Shown here one piece after another: positions 44,894-55,093 of a DNA stretch of 64,000 bases; within the stretch, counting starts at the first letter, position 1; every line of letters begins with the position of its first letter. Under the pieces are notes generated by a model, which searched no databases, had not been told where the DNA came from, and saw only the letters and a list, made by a program, of their open reading frames with translations. The translations under genes were made by a program, and so were the position numbers. Source of the DNA: Bacteriovoracaceae bacterium (GTDB lineage: Bacteria; Bdellovibrionota; Bacteriovoracia; Bacteriovoracales; Bacteriovoracaceae); the NCBI GenBank assembly GCA_013141065.1, contig JABFRR010000009.1, positions 124,001 through 188,000 of the forward strand. The letters run 5' to 3'.

Positions 44894-46555
44894 ATGGATA
44901 AGATTTGGCTAAAAAATTACCAAGCTGGGGTTCCTGAGACTATTGAAGATCAAATTGAAAAATATCGATCGATCGGGGATTTAATCGAAGAGAGTTTTAG
45001 TAAATTCTCCCTCACCCAAGCCTATAACTGTATGGGTAAAGGCTTTAGTTATCAAGAAGTTGATCGACTAACCCAACAATTTGCGAGTTATTTACAAAAC
45101 GATTTAAAGCTACAAAAAGGAGATCGTGTCGCAATTATGATGCCCAACATTCTTCAATATCCAGTCGCACTCTTTGGAATTCTTCGCGGTGGATTTGTAG
45201 CTGTGAATGTTAATCCACTTTACACTGGGCGTGAATTACAGCACCAACTAAAAGATTCAGGAACGAAGGCCATCGTTATTTTTGAAAACGCCTGTCATAC
45301 TCTAGAAGGTGTTTTGGATAAAACTGATGTTAAGCATGTGCTAGTTACAAGTATTGGAGACATGTTGGGATTTCCTAAGTCTCACATCGTTAACTTCGTC
45401 ATAAAGAAAGTGAAAAAAATGGTTCCTGATTGGAAAATTCCAACAGCGAAAAATTTTGTCACAGAAGTTACAGGTGCTAATGCTAAAAATTTTAAAAAAC
45501 CTGATGTGAAATTAACTGACCATGCTTTTTTACAATACACTGGTGGAACGACGGGTGTAGCAAAAGGAGCGATCCTTACTCATCGAAATATGATTGCAAA
45601 TATGTGCCAGGCCAGAGCTTGGTTGTCACCTGCGATCACAATTGGAAATGAAATTATTATTTCGCCTCTTCCTCTTTACCATATTTTTTCACTTACAGTT
45701 TCAATGGTCTTCATGTCAATTGGTGGAACAAATGTATTAATAACAAACCCACGAGACATGCCAGCATTCATTAAAGAACTTAAAAAGTGGAAATTTACAG
45801 TGCTTCCGGGAGTCAATACACTTTTTAATGGATTGTTAAATAATGAAAAATTTAAAGAAGTAGATTTTTCTCAGCTTAAAATCTCACTGGGTGGTGGAAT
45901 GGCAGTTCAGAAAGCTGTAGCTGAAAAGTGGAAAAATGTAACAGGTAAAGCCTTAATTGAAGCTTATGGGCTCACTGAAACTTCACCAGCCGCTTGTATT
46001 AATCCGCTTAATTTAAAAGATTTTAATGGATTTATCGGCTTACCGATCTCATCAACGATAGTGGTGATCAAAGACGATGAAGAAAAGACTCTTCCAATTG
46101 GTGAAATTGGTGAGATTTGTATTAAAGGACCTCAGGTTATGCCGGGCTATTGGAACCGCGATGATGAAACTGCCAAGGTTATGACAAAAGATGGTTTTTT
46201 CAAGTCAGGTGATATTGGTATTTTAAACAGTGATGGATTTGTTAAAATCGTCGATAGAAAAAAAGATATGATTTTAGTTTCAGGTTTTAATGTTTATCCA
46301 AATGAAATAGAAGATGTCGTTGCAACACATCCAAAAGTTTTTGAAGTGGCGGCCATCGGTGTTCCAGATGAAAAAACAACAGAAGCTATTAAATTATTCA
46401 TTGTCAAAAAAGATGAAAGCTTAACTGCAGATGAAATTATTTCTTTTTGCAGAAAAGAATTAACCAACTATAAAGTTCCCAAATTAGTTGAATTCAGAAA
46501 AGAATTACCTAAAACGAATGTTGGTAAAATATTAAGAAAAGACCTAAGAAATTAA
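44894..46555 (+). CDS. fadD: long-chain fatty acid-CoA ligase
   Basis: The 553-residue adenylate-forming enzyme activates fatty acids with ATP and CoA. The P-loop YTGGTTGVAKGA starts near residue 214. EAYGLTETSP, the hinge DRKKDMILVSGFNVYPNEIE and the C-terminal catalytic lysine (KTNVGKILRKDLR) are complete. AAGGGG precedes the ATG. Length fits FadD. No other beta-oxidation gene is in the window. Confidence 0.93.
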   Translation: MDKIWLKNYQAGVPETIEDQIEKYRSIGDLIEESFSKFSLTQAYNCMGKGFSYQEVDRLTQQFASYLQNDLKLQKGDRVAIMMPNILQYPVALFGILRGGFVAVNVNPLYTGRELQHQLKDSGTKAIVIFENACHTLEGVLDKTDVKHVLVTSIGDMLGFPKSHIVNFVIKKVKKMVPDWKIPTAKNFVTEVTGANAKNFKKPDVKLTDHAFLQYTGGTTGVAKGAILTHRNMIANMCQARAWLSPAITIGNEIIISPLPLYHIFSLTVSMVFMSIGGTNVLITNPRDMPAFIKELKKWKFTVLPGVNTLFNGLLNNEKFKEVDFSQLKISLGGGMAVQKAVAEKWKNVTGKALIEAYGLTETSPAACINPLNLKDFNGFIGLPISSTIVVIKDDEEKTLPIGEIGEICIKGPQVMPGYWNRDDETAKVMTKDGFFKSGDIGILNSDGFVKIVDRKKDMILVSGFNVYPNEIEDVVATHPKVFEVAAIGVPDEKTTEAIKLFIVKKDESLTADEIISFCRKELTNYKVPKLVEFRKELPKTNVGKILRKDLRN

Positions 46556-46561
46556 ATCTAG

Positions 46562-46600
46562 AGCAAAGTCTTTCTATTATTTAGAAAGACTTTGCTTTTT
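46562..46600 (+). terminator. fadD terminator overlapping the convergent coding end
   Basis: Perfect 15-bp arms AGCAAAGTCTTTCTA (46562-46576) and TAGAAAGACTTTGCT (46582-46596) with a 5-nt loop, then T5. The right arm is also the last codons of the minus-strand response-regulator gene. Confidence 0.88.
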
Positions 46601-47092
46601 CAAGTAACCATTCCAGGTTAGTGTCACTTTCTTTTTTAATTCTTCAACCGTCCAAGGCTTAACGATAAAGTCATTGGCTCCATTTGCGACAGCATCTAGG
46701 AAATATTGAATCTCATCGTTAGTTGTACAAACAATGAAAGGTGTTGTCTTATATTTTGCACTGGCTCGGACTTTTTTTAAAAAATCTAATCCTGTACCAT
46801 CTGGTAAATTCCAGTCACTAATAATAAATTCTATTTTTTCAGCAGCTGCAATTTTTAATGCATCTTGGACACAAGGAGCCTCAAAGATTTTTCCGTTGAC
46901 TCCAATTGACTTTAGGTCACTGATCATTTGTTGTCTCAAGTGATCCATATCCTCTAGTATCAAAAATGTTTCATTTGAAGGAAATGATGATTCAACTGGC
47001 TTATTAATCGGAATTTTTTTATTAGTTGATGTTTTATCAGATTGAGAAAGTTGTGATGGTAATTTAATTCTAGTAGTAGTTTTTTCGTTCAT
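46577..47092 (-). CDS. single-domain response regulator with N-terminal extension
   Basis: The 171-residue protein has a receiver domain (about 41-165) after a polar 40-residue extension. Acidic pocket E47-D48, phospho-acceptor D93 (IISDWNLPDGTG), T123-T124 and K145 (VKPW) are present. There is no output domain, as in CheY-like proteins, and no histidine kinase gene is nearby. The extension (Lys/Ser/Thr/Pro-rich) looks disordered. Confidence 0.9.
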   Translation of the reverse strand: MNEKTTTRIKLPSQLSQSDKTSTNKKIPINKPVESSFPSNETFLILEDMDHLRQQMISDLKSIGVNGKIFEAPCVQDALKIAAAEKIEFIISDWNLPDGTGLDFLKKVRASAKYKTTPFIVCTTNDEIQYFLDAVANGANDFIVKPWTVEELKKKVTLTWNGYLKKQSLSK

Positions 47093-47300
47093 AGGTGTGC
47101 TCTCGAAGTAAAAAGTTAATTCTCAAAAATTATATCACTAGTCTTTAAAATTTAGAGCTAAACTTCGCTAGATTTTTTAAATATTCGCTTGACTCTTGTG
47201 ATCGAGTTTTTTATCTAAGTTCTTGAAATTGTATTAACTAAAGACTTTTCTGACTGTTCCGATAAGGTATTGTCCTTTGCTTACATTTTTGGAGTCAGTC

Positions 47301-50300
47301 ATGCGGTTACAAACATTGATTCTTATCACCTGCCTTCTAGTGCAGTCATGTTCAATTAGCTTCGAGGGTTGGGGGCGCAAGCCTGCTTCGAATGCAAACT
47401 TTGAAAACCTCATCGGTCGAATGCAAAACTTTAAGTCGCGTTTAATGGGCTCTGAACAGGAAGCCAATTGTTCGAAGGAGCAACTTGATTTAGATTTTAA
47501 AAAACTTATGAGCTCTGTAAAAAGAAATTCGTGTGCAGAAGATAATTTCATTTTTGATAGAGAAGAATTTAATCAAAGAGCATGTCCAAAAATAAAAAAA
47601 CCAGGGTACTTCGGTACTTTAGTAAGAAAAACTATAGATGAAGAAAAAAATAAAAAAAGAGTGACTATTTTTCAAAATAAAATTGATCCTACTTTTATTG
47701 CTTTCATAAAAGAAGCTCAAGGAATTTTAAAAGAGACTGGTCCTCTTATCTATGAATCGAAATTTGAAGCGCTTGAAAGAGCAGAACTTTTGGCTAAGTA
47801 TGTTGAGAATATACTTCTTCCCGTCAGAGATGTCGTTGTGATGATGCGATCATACTTACCCAAAGAAGATGATGGGAAAATATTCTACTTAAGTTTACAG
47901 CCCTATGTGAGTGCAGAATTTTTACAAAACTTAGATCAAAATGGATTAGGACTGATTACTCAAGGACCTAATCCCGCAGGGAATCCATTTTACTTAACTA
48001 TCGTTAAAACTACCAATGGACTTCATCAATTAATATTTTCTCCAACTGATATAATTCGTCGAGATGTAATTACTCTACTTAAAGCACCGACTGCAAAAAA
48101 TTACACTTTGGCTTTGAAGTGGATGACTCTTCATATGATGATGTCTCAGGTTTTTATTTATGAGACTCTTTTGGGAAACAAATCAAAAATCCCCATTCCC
48201 AATTCCTGCCAAACTCACTTCAATGGAAACTTACCAGCATCTTTTGATTTTAATTTCGAAGAGGGTGTCGGAGAGCGATTTCTTGATAATATATTAGTTG
48301 GCCATGGTCTTTCTTATAAAGACGATGATAGCTCATACCTCGATTATTATATAGATAATGTGAATAAAAATCCTACGCAAGAAGGATATAGTGCATTAGT
48401 GCCTTTTGAAAATTATAAGAATGCTCTAAGAAGTTCTGAACCAAACGGTTCAATTAATCTTCAACCTCATTTTGATGATGCTTCACATTTTCAAACAATT
48501 TTATCTTTTAAAATCAATGAAGCTCAAAGTATTTTTCGTGGTAAATTGAAAGGACGTACAGTCAATTATGCCGGACAAGAAATATTTCAAAAAATGCTAG
48601 GTAGTTTCCCCACGGATGAATTAGCAGATGTCACTATTGGTGATGAAGTTAAACAAATTTATCCAGGTAAACAAAATCTTTCTCCATATCTTCTGGAATT
48701 GATGCAAAAAAATGGATTTCTCGATTACAACGATTTAATTACTGAACGATTAAAGAAGAAATTTGTTGGTAAAAAAGTGAGTCTAGATTTTCCTTCGCTT
48801 TATTCTGCGCCGGTATGGCGTGATTGGAGTTTGAGATATTTATCAGACACAATTCATCAATACGAAAATCTTCCATCAAGCTCTGCTTTGTACCAGAGTG
48901 TAAAAAACGCTTGTCTCATGAATGGTAGCAGAACTTCAGAGTTAAGAAATTTATGTACGACAGGAAGTCCTTTACAGAATATTTCAAACTTATTATCTGA
49001 GTTTAGATCAGGCGAGAAATACGTTCCAACCAGGAGATTAGAAGAAAATAAATTTAAAGAGCTCTATCCCTTTTTAGGCTTTGTTTGGATTTTACTAAGG
49101 GATCGTCACAACTTACTCCCAGATGCAAAACCGTTTGAATTGAATTTTCTTCTAGATCAAATGTCAGCGGGAAATCCTTGGGCCCGCTTAAAGTTTAGTT
49201 ATATGGTCGCTTTAGATCAGTTAGAGCATCAACAAGAAGGAATAATTCCTAAATACGACTCGAAAATTTTTTATTCCAAAAATAATCAAGAACTAATGTG
49301 TAAAGTAAATAACTTTGCAATTCAGTATAATAATATTTCACAAGCGGGTAAAGTTTTAGGACTTAATAATCCATTAACTTACAATTTTGCTGGTAAAATT
49401 CTCAATCAAAAAGAAAAAACTCAAATTTGGAGAAATATTCTCGATGATATTCATCAAAGAAACGCTCAATTGTTTAGTGTGAGAAATAAAAATCAAACTT
49501 ACTATCAAGTTGTTGAGAACATCTCTAATAAAACAATTTTAACTGAAAGCGCAGCGCTTAATTCAGGTGCTAATTTAAGTCAAAAAGCTATTGCAGAAAT
49601 TAAAAAAATATCAGGTACTTCAGAAGCTCAACTGGGTTCTTTCTTTTTAAAACTCTATCAGTTAAAAGATCCAGTAAAGCAGCAAGAGTTATTTGAAACA
49701 TTTTCTAAAGTTAATGGAATTGATAGTACATTTCGGTTGAAATTGAATTTTCTGGCCATTGATGATTCATATAAAAAACCAATTTATAAAGATATTTTAA
49801 AGCAAGCAGCCCATTCAAGAAAATTACAAATCCTCTCTGAACTAGAGCGATTTTGTAAAATGGATGTAAACGATGAAATGGAATTTAAAAATATTTTTTA
49901 TTCGACAACTAAAGCCCAAAATGAACTCAATCAAATTGCAGGACTCCCGGGAATCCCTGATGACGTAATGGAAAAGGTTAATGAAATGTCATCGAGTGAA
50001 TGGCGTGACATGTGGTGGGGGATTGGTTCAGGTGTTGCTGGTGTTGCAGCCGCCATTGGTGCAGTGACAATTGGTGGCGCTTGCACCATTGCTTCTGGGG
50101 GGCTTTGTGCCCCTTTTGCAGCGGCGATTACAGTGGCAGGGATCTCGTCATTGGGAATTCAAATAAACTTAACTGGTAAAGAAATAGAAAGAAAGAAACA
50201 AGCAGACAATTCTGAAAGAGAAGTAAAAGCAATGGAGGATTTAGGTTTTGCAAATACTGGAAGTTCTGAAAGTGTTTCTAGGTCCTATGCTTGGGCGGCA

Positions 50301-51668
50301 TTCGAAGCCATTACAATATTTCCTCTGATTGGAATTGCCGCTCGATCTGCATCCCTAGGTCCAAAAATTCTTTATGCAACAACCAGGACAATGATGAGAC
50401 AAACTGGGGAGCGATCGTTTAAAGTTGCCGCAAAATCTGCAGCTCAAGAAGAAGAAGTGCGAGCCGCCCATTATCTATTAGGGTTCTCTGGAGTGGCTAA
50501 AAATGCAGGACTTGATGGCAAGAGCATTGAACGAGCAACTACTCAAATTGCAAAAATTAAAAAATTATATACTTCTGGTGAAATTAACCTTGAGACTATG
50601 ATCTCAAGAATTAGTGAAGTCTTGGCCCCAATTAAAAGAGCAAAATTAGCCTTGGCAAAAACTCTCAAGGGGGAAGTTGGTTCAATAAATGTAAAACAAT
50701 CTAAAGCAATGATTGATAGTCAGACTGCTAATGTTATTTCTAATTATTTCGCTGATAACCCTAAAGAGATGTTGCGACTTCTTGAAGGATATTCTGGAGA
50801 AAGGCTCAATAAAGCAGTGAGGATCATGGGTGAAATCAATGCAACGGACCGAATCAGTAATAGAATTCCAGTTTTTGGTGGAGTGAAAGATTGGTTTTTG
50901 AGAATGAGAAATGAAAACTTAGCTCTCAATGCTGCAAAAATTGTGAGGATCGAAAAAGAGCTGGCCCGTCTTGGAAGTAAGCCTGGTCAATTAGAAAATT
51001 TTATCAATAAAAATATAGATGACATTACTGATATTTTTCTTGAAATTCCTTTTAGGAAAAGAGAAATACCTTACTTTATTTTTGTTCAAGGTATGCCTGA
51101 GTTTAATTTTTTCAAAGGGCGAAAAATACCACTACTGAGTTCAATGTCTGAAGGGCAAACACTTAAGCGAGTTGTGACGGCGAGAGCAAGATTGGTTCAT
51201 GAAAGTTATAAATCGCAAGCTAGACAAAGTTTAAAATTAAAAAGATATGTTCAAGCTGAATCGACTTATAAAGCTTTCGAAGCTTTTAAAATGTCAGTCG
51301 CGGATTTAGCTAATCGAAAAATAGGTAAAGACTCAGCTAGAGTTTTAGGTGAATACCGCAATCTCGAAGAGACTATCGCCAGAAAAATTCACGCTAAATA
51401 TAAAGCAGGTGGTGAAAAAATGGAGTTTAAGAAATTTAAGAGAATTCTTATAAACCCAACGAATGCAGAAGAACGGGCCACTGCAGAGGCTCTTTGGGAA
51501 TCAGTTCCAGCAGACGAATTGATGGGCATGAAAGAAGTTGGAGCATTTGCTCATAAAGCAGCACAAGAGCTTTCAACTTATAGCGACGTAGACTCTTTTG
51601 AGAGGTATTTAAGTGCTTTAAAAATTCTTATTATTAATCGTAACCCTGCAGTGTTGGAGGTAATGTAA
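47301..51668 (+). CDS. 1455-residue lipoprotein of unknown function
   Basis: The predicted lipoprotein has a signal peptide with lipobox VQSC (C17) and no domain I recognise. The first 900 residues are mostly helical and soluble. A long hydrophobic Gly/Ala-rich stretch (about 906-955; GSGVAGVAAAIGAVTIGG, then ASGGLCAPFAAAITVAG) could form a membrane hairpin or glycine zipper. A second hydrophobic patch follows near 997-1020 (FEAITIFPLIGIAARSA). The last 400 residues are charged and helical. The ATG at 47301 has GGAG six bases upstream; the upstream TTG at 47277 would add 8 residues. A pore-forming or scaffold role is possible, but only on composition. Confidence 0.8.
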   Translation: MRLQTLILITCLLVQSCSISFEGWGRKPASNANFENLIGRMQNFKSRLMGSEQEANCSKEQLDLDFKKLMSSVKRNSCAEDNFIFDREEFNQRACPKIKKPGYFGTLVRKTIDEEKNKKRVTIFQNKIDPTFIAFIKEAQGILKETGPLIYESKFEALERAELLAKYVENILLPVRDVVVMMRSYLPKEDDGKIFYLSLQPYVSAEFLQNLDQNGLGLITQGPNPAGNPFYLTIVKTTNGLHQLIFSPTDIIRRDVITLLKAPTAKNYTLALKWMTLHMMMSQVFIYETLLGNKSKIPIPNSCQTHFNGNLPASFDFNFEEGVGERFLDNILVGHGLSYKDDDSSYLDYYIDNVNKNPTQEGYSALVPFENYKNALRSSEPNGSINLQPHFDDASHFQTILSFKINEAQSIFRGKLKGRTVNYAGQEIFQKMLGSFPTDELADVTIGDEVKQIYPGKQNLSPYLLELMQKNGFLDYNDLITERLKKKFVGKKVSLDFPSLYSAPVWRDWSLRYLSDTIHQYENLPSSSALYQSVKNACLMNGSRTSELRNLCTTGSPLQNISNLLSEFRSGEKYVPTRRLEENKFKELYPFLGFVWILLRDRHNLLPDAKPFELNFLLDQMSAGNPWARLKFSYMVALDQLEHQQEGIIPKYDSKIFYSKNNQELMCKVNNFAIQYNNISQAGKVLGLNNPLTYNFAGKILNQKEKTQIWRNILDDIHQRNAQLFSVRNKNQTYYQVVENISNKTILTESAALNSGANLSQKAIAEIKKISGTSEAQLGSFFLKLYQLKDPVKQQELFETFSKVNGIDSTFRLKLNFLAIDDSYKKPIYKDILKQAAHSRKLQILSELERFCKMDVNDEMEFKNIFYSTTKAQNELNQIAGLPGIPDDVMEKVNEMSSSEWRDMWWGIGSGVAGVAAAIGAVTIGGACTIASGGLCAPFAAAITVAGISSLGIQINLTGKEIERKKQADNSEREVKAMEDLGFANTGSSESVSRSYAWAAFEAITIFPLIGIAARSASLGPKILYATTRTMMRQTGERSFKVAAKSAAQEEEVRAAHYLLGFSGVAKNAGLDGKSIERATTQIAKIKKLYTSGEINLETMISRISEVLAPIKRAKLALAKTLKGEVGSINVKQSKAMIDSQTANVISNYFADNPKEMLRLLEGYSGERLNKAVRIMGEINATDRISNRIPVFGGVKDWFLRMRNENLALNAAKIVRIEKELARLGSKPGQLENFINKNIDDITDIFLEIPFRKREIPYFIFVQGMPEFNFFKGRKIPLLSSMSEGQTLKRVVTARARLVHESYKSQARQSLKLKRYVQAESTYKAFEAFKMSVADLANRKIGKDSARVLGEYRNLEETIARKIHAKYKAGGEKMEFKKFKRILINPTNAEERATAEALWESVPADELMGMKEVGAFAHKAAQELSTYSDVDSFERYLSALKILIINRNPAVLEVM

Positions 51669-51798
51669 TAATACAATTAGAGTCTGAGTAAATAGCTCAG
51701 CCAATGTCCTACTAAATTTCTTGGTGATTTTTTTCTTTTAATTTGAATCTTATGGTTTAGAATTATTAGATATTAATATTTTGAGTGATTAATTTTTC

Positions 51799-52974
51799 AT
51801 GTTTAAAAAACAGCATTATCTTTTTTTGATTCTACCAATAATGATGATTGGTTTCACTTTTGATGCCCACGCATATCCAAATTTTATTGGCCATGGCTAC
51901 AATGCTTGCATCACTTGCCATTACAATCCTTTTGGAAATGGGCCTATAAATGATTATGGACGAGCAGTCTCAGCAACAGCTATTGGCTCTAGGGGCTGGT
52001 ATGACGACAATAAGCCTGAAGATTTAATTTCACAAGAGTCTGGATTTTTTTTTAAGGAATCAAAAAATAAAAACTTCAGGCCATCAGCAGCCTATAGAGG
52101 ACTCTTCTTACAACGTAACTTTCGAGAAAAAGCTGAAACTTCTGAATACATCCATATGCAAGCAGATGTTAACCTCGTGACAAAATTTGGTGATAGAGAT
52201 CAGTTTATTTCAAGTTTTAGTTTTGGATATGCACCAATTCCTAGATCTCTTCAAAATACTCCTGCAGCTGATACCATCGATACATTTCGTTCAAGAGAGC
52301 ACTATATAGGTATTAGACCAGTGCAAAGTTTTGGAATCTATGCGGGGTTAATGGACAAGCCCTTTGGTATTAGAGTTTCCGAGCACGTTGCCTATTCTAG
52401 AACGACTCCTCAACTAACTATGGACGATCAAGCCCACGGTGTCCTTCTTCACTATAATACTCCAATGTTTGAAGCAGGAGCTAATGTCTTTGTGGGAAAC
52501 ATGGCCCAAGAGGCTGATCTCAGAATGAAAGGAACAGCTGCAACTTTTGAAGTGACAATGTTTGAAAGAAATCGTTTTGGATTATCTTATTTATCTCAAT
52601 CAAACACTTTGCTCAACGTAGGTGCAATGGCGATGCACATAAGAGCAGGACTTGATCACGGAAACAGTTTGCTTTTTGAGGTTGGTAAGGTGAATAAAAA
52701 AGCAAAACTTATAGAGAGTGTGAAGGATGAAATGTATGGAATGTTTCAAAATCATATAAGGGCTAAAAGAGGTTTTTATATACTCAATTCAATTGAGTAT
52801 TACAAAAATGCCAGTGACAAAAGTTATCGAGTTCGATTTGGCCCGAGTTTACAATACTTTCCTATGACTAGAGTCGAATTGAGAATTGATCTCAATAATA
52901 CGAGAAATTTTAATCAACAAATCAGTACTAAAGATCGCTGGGATCTAATGGGACAGATTCACTTGTGGTTATAA
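51799..52974 (+). CDS. exported barrel protein with N-terminal c-type heme motif
   Basis: The 391-residue precursor has a signal peptide ending near DAHAYP (25). A single CxxCH (CITCH) follows, within YNPFGNGPINDYGRA. The remainder alternates beta strands with turns and ends in an aromatic strand (DLMGQIHLWL), as in outer-membrane barrels. Porins with a C..CHxxPxGxG..xxYGR leader occur in several Proteobacteria, but their role is unclear. It may carry one covalent heme on the periplasmic side. First of four envelope genes; the next starts 13 bp after its stop. Confidence 0.78.
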   Translation: MFKKQHYLFLILPIMMIGFTFDAHAYPNFIGHGYNACITCHYNPFGNGPINDYGRAVSATAIGSRGWYDDNKPEDLISQESGFFFKESKNKNFRPSAAYRGLFLQRNFREKAETSEYIHMQADVNLVTKFGDRDQFISSFSFGYAPIPRSLQNTPAADTIDTFRSREHYIGIRPVQSFGIYAGLMDKPFGIRVSEHVAYSRTTPQLTMDDQAHGVLLHYNTPMFEAGANVFVGNMAQEADLRMKGTAATFEVTMFERNRFGLSYLSQSNTLLNVGAMAMHIRAGLDHGNSLLFEVGKVNKKAKLIESVKDEMYGMFQNHIRAKRGFYILNSIEYYKNASDKSYRVRFGPSLQYFPMTRVELRIDLNNTRNFNQQISTKDRWDLMGQIHLWL

Positions 52975-52987
52975 AGTGGAAATAAAT

Positions 52988-54049
52988 ATGAAAAAATCAT
53001 TATTAATATTTATTCTCCTCTCATTAACATCTGCAATTCAGGCGCAAGATGAAACCTTTGGTAATATTAAACTCATGCAGCTCTATCTAGACAAAAATCA
53101 ACTTGAAAAAGTTGAGGATCTTTACGATGACAAAGAAGATCTTTTATCTAAAAGCTGGATGGCCCTTGAAAGACTTGCAATCAGTTTTGAAAGAAGAGAG
53201 AAGTTCAAAGAAGCTATTGATACCTACAGAAAAATTATTATTAGTTTTAATAAATCTGCCCACGATAAAATATTAGCAACTAGTGCCAGAGCAATTGTCA
53301 GTGCTGATTATGAGAGAACGAAACTTCCTTTTTATTATTACAAGTTAGCACTTCTCAATACTCAACTTTTTGGAAAGACTCACGAATATACTCGCGATAT
53401 TGACCGCAAAAGATTTAAAACATCTGCAGAAGGTTTTATTGGTCTTTGTCGGAAGGTGAGATGTGATGAGGGAGACCTCAAACTTCTTGAAGATTTACTC
53501 CAAGAAAAAATTACTGTTGATGTCAGTAAGATTTATAGACGCTCATGGTTTTTGTCTCTAGATTTAATGAGCTGGCAAGATCGAGTGACCTTAGTTGCAC
53601 GATCGGGTGGTGCAAGGTTCAACCTACTTGGAACAGCGATGGGGTCTTGTATTGGCGGTGGAAGAAAGTGGGAAAATGTTGATTATGAAATAGATTTCGA
53701 AGGATGTCTTGCTGTCGCCTCAGCTACTGTTAGCTCACAATCAACGGGAATTTCTTACGAGCAAGCCTCTGTTCCAATAAAATCATTTTTTGTAGGTCCT
53801 GGATTTTACACTAAGTCTTTTTCAGATAACGTTCTTGTTGGTCTTCAGCTTCCAGTGAAATATCGAACCGGAGAATGGACGAACCCTAGTGAAGAACTTT
53901 ATACATTTGAAAGAGGCACTTCGATAGAAGTTGGTTATTTTCTACAAACAAAAATTAAAATTAAAAACATTTCGTTGCGTACACGTCTAGGAAAAGTTCT
54001 TCCAAATCCCGGAAGTCTTTGGTCTATTGGTGCAATTTACGAATTTTAG
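52988..54049 (+). CDS. exported helical-repeat/barrel protein
   Basis: The 353-residue precursor has a signal peptide ending near IQAQD (19). The first 160 residues look like TPR-type helical repeats (WMALERLAISFERREKFKEAIDTYRKIIIS). The last 170 look like beta strands ending YEF, suggesting a barrel or periplasmic beta domain. The ATG at 52988 follows a GTGGA box; the upstream GTG is not needed. It sits 13 bp after the cytochrome-barrel gene and 10 bp before the YceI gene, and may be their partner. Confidence 0.65.
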   Translation: MKKSLLIFILLSLTSAIQAQDETFGNIKLMQLYLDKNQLEKVEDLYDDKEDLLSKSWMALERLAISFERREKFKEAIDTYRKIIISFNKSAHDKILATSARAIVSADYERTKLPFYYYKLALLNTQLFGKTHEYTRDIDRKRFKTSAEGFIGLCRKVRCDEGDLKLLEDLLQEKITVDVSKIYRRSWFLSLDLMSWQDRVTLVARSGGARFNLLGTAMGSCIGGGRKWENVDYEIDFEGCLAVASATVSSQSTGISYEQASVPIKSFFVGPGFYTKSFSDNVLVGLQLPVKYRTGEWTNPSEELYTFERGTSIEVGYFLQTKIKIKNISLRTRLGKVLPNPGSLWSIGAIYEF

Positions 54050-54059
54050 GAGTTAAATT

Positions 54060-54539
54060 ATGAAGGCAACTTTACTAGCTTTAGGGTCTTTTGTTTTTAT
54101 TAACACATCATTTGCTCATGAAGTAACTGTGAAAATTGCTTTATGGCCAGCTGGGGGCTTTGAAGCCAAATCAGCTAAGTTAAAAGGTGAGATTAAAAAA
54201 GAAGGCAGCAAAATGACTGCCGAAAATCTTTGGGTAAAAGTTGAAGAACTTAAGACTGGGATTACTCTTCGAGATGAACATTTTCATAAGCATTTAAGCT
54301 TTGATAAATCACCAAAAATTTCACTTACTCAAGTAGTAGCTGAGGGTGGAAAGGGGACAGGCTTTCTCACTGTTAATAATGTTAAGCAGCCAGTTACCTT
54401 TACTTATAAAAATGCATCACCTAAAAAGCTAGAAGCTGTTTTTAAAGTTAAAGCTTCTGCTTTTAAATTACCTCCAGCTAAATACATGGAAATTGGTGTT
54501 GATGATGACGTGGAAATTGTAGCAATTATTGACGTATAA
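54060..54539 (+). CDS. YceI-family periplasmic protein
   Basis: The 159-residue precursor has a signal peptide ending near SFAHE (19). The mature part has the YceI lipocalin-like pattern: FEAKSAKLKGEIKKEG, LKTGITLRDEHFHKHLSFDKSP, and the closing MEIGVDDDVEIVAII. YceI proteins bind polyisoprenoids or quinone-like lipids and are often near respiratory genes. Agreement with neighbouring cytochrome-type genes supports a redox or lipid role. AGGAG precedes the ATG. Confidence 0.85.
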   Translation: MKATLLALGSFVFINTSFAHEVTVKIALWPAGGFEAKSAKLKGEIKKEGSKMTAENLWVKVEELKTGITLRDEHFHKHLSFDKSPKISLTQVVAEGGKGTGFLTVNNVKQPVTFTYKNASPKKLEAVFKVKASAFKLPPAKYMEIGVDDDVEIVAIIDV

Positions 54540-54700
54540 TTTATGTCAAGTCAACTGGCTCCAAAATGGCGCAGTTAATATTGGCAGATCTTTAATACAA
54601 AAATATTAATTTTTAGCTCAAGTAATTGATTAATCTGCCTGTTGTATTAAAAAAGACCTTAATGCTAGAATCAGCAATGTAGATTAAAAAAGAGCTTTGA

Positions 54701-55093
54701 ATGGTTGATGTGAAATTTATGGCAAACAAACTCATTATTTCTTTATTTTTATGTTTAGCCTTTGTATCTTGTGGACAAGATTATAACAGTAATTATGGGG
54801 ATAAGGGGCGCTACACACCGATAGAAGGGATCGACTCTTCCACTCCAGCAGGCGCAAGAATGCTCGGTGTATATAGGGTTATGCAAGATAAGTGTTTCCA
54901 ATGCCACCAATGGTCTAATTATAAAACAGCTGAACAGTGGGAAGCGGCAGGCATAGTTTCTAGGGGAAGTTTGTCAGGATCTATTTGTCATACAAGGCTT
55001 AAAAATAATGGCAGTGACATGCCTCCAGATCCGATTGCCCAACTCACGGCTGAAGAATTAACAGCAGTCGAAGAGTGGATTTTAAATATGTAA
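54701..55093 (+). CDS. cytochrome c-like lipoprotein
   Basis: The 130-residue lipoprotein has a lipobox FVSC (residue 24) and a c-type heme motif CFQCH. MPPD (possible Met axial ligand) and the C-terminal LTAEELTAVEEWILN helix are typical of class I cytochromes c. A second cysteine-His pair (ICH) is present. The start is ATG 54701 (AGAG upstream); ATG 54719 would shorten it by 6. It is 161 bp after the YceI gene, so it may have its own promoter. Confidence 0.8.
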   Translation: MVDVKFMANKLIISLFLCLAFVSCGQDYNSNYGDKGRYTPIEGIDSSTPAGARMLGVYRVMQDKCFQCHQWSNYKTAEQWEAAGIVSRGSLSGSICHTRLKNNGSDMPPDPIAQLTAEELTAVEEWILNM

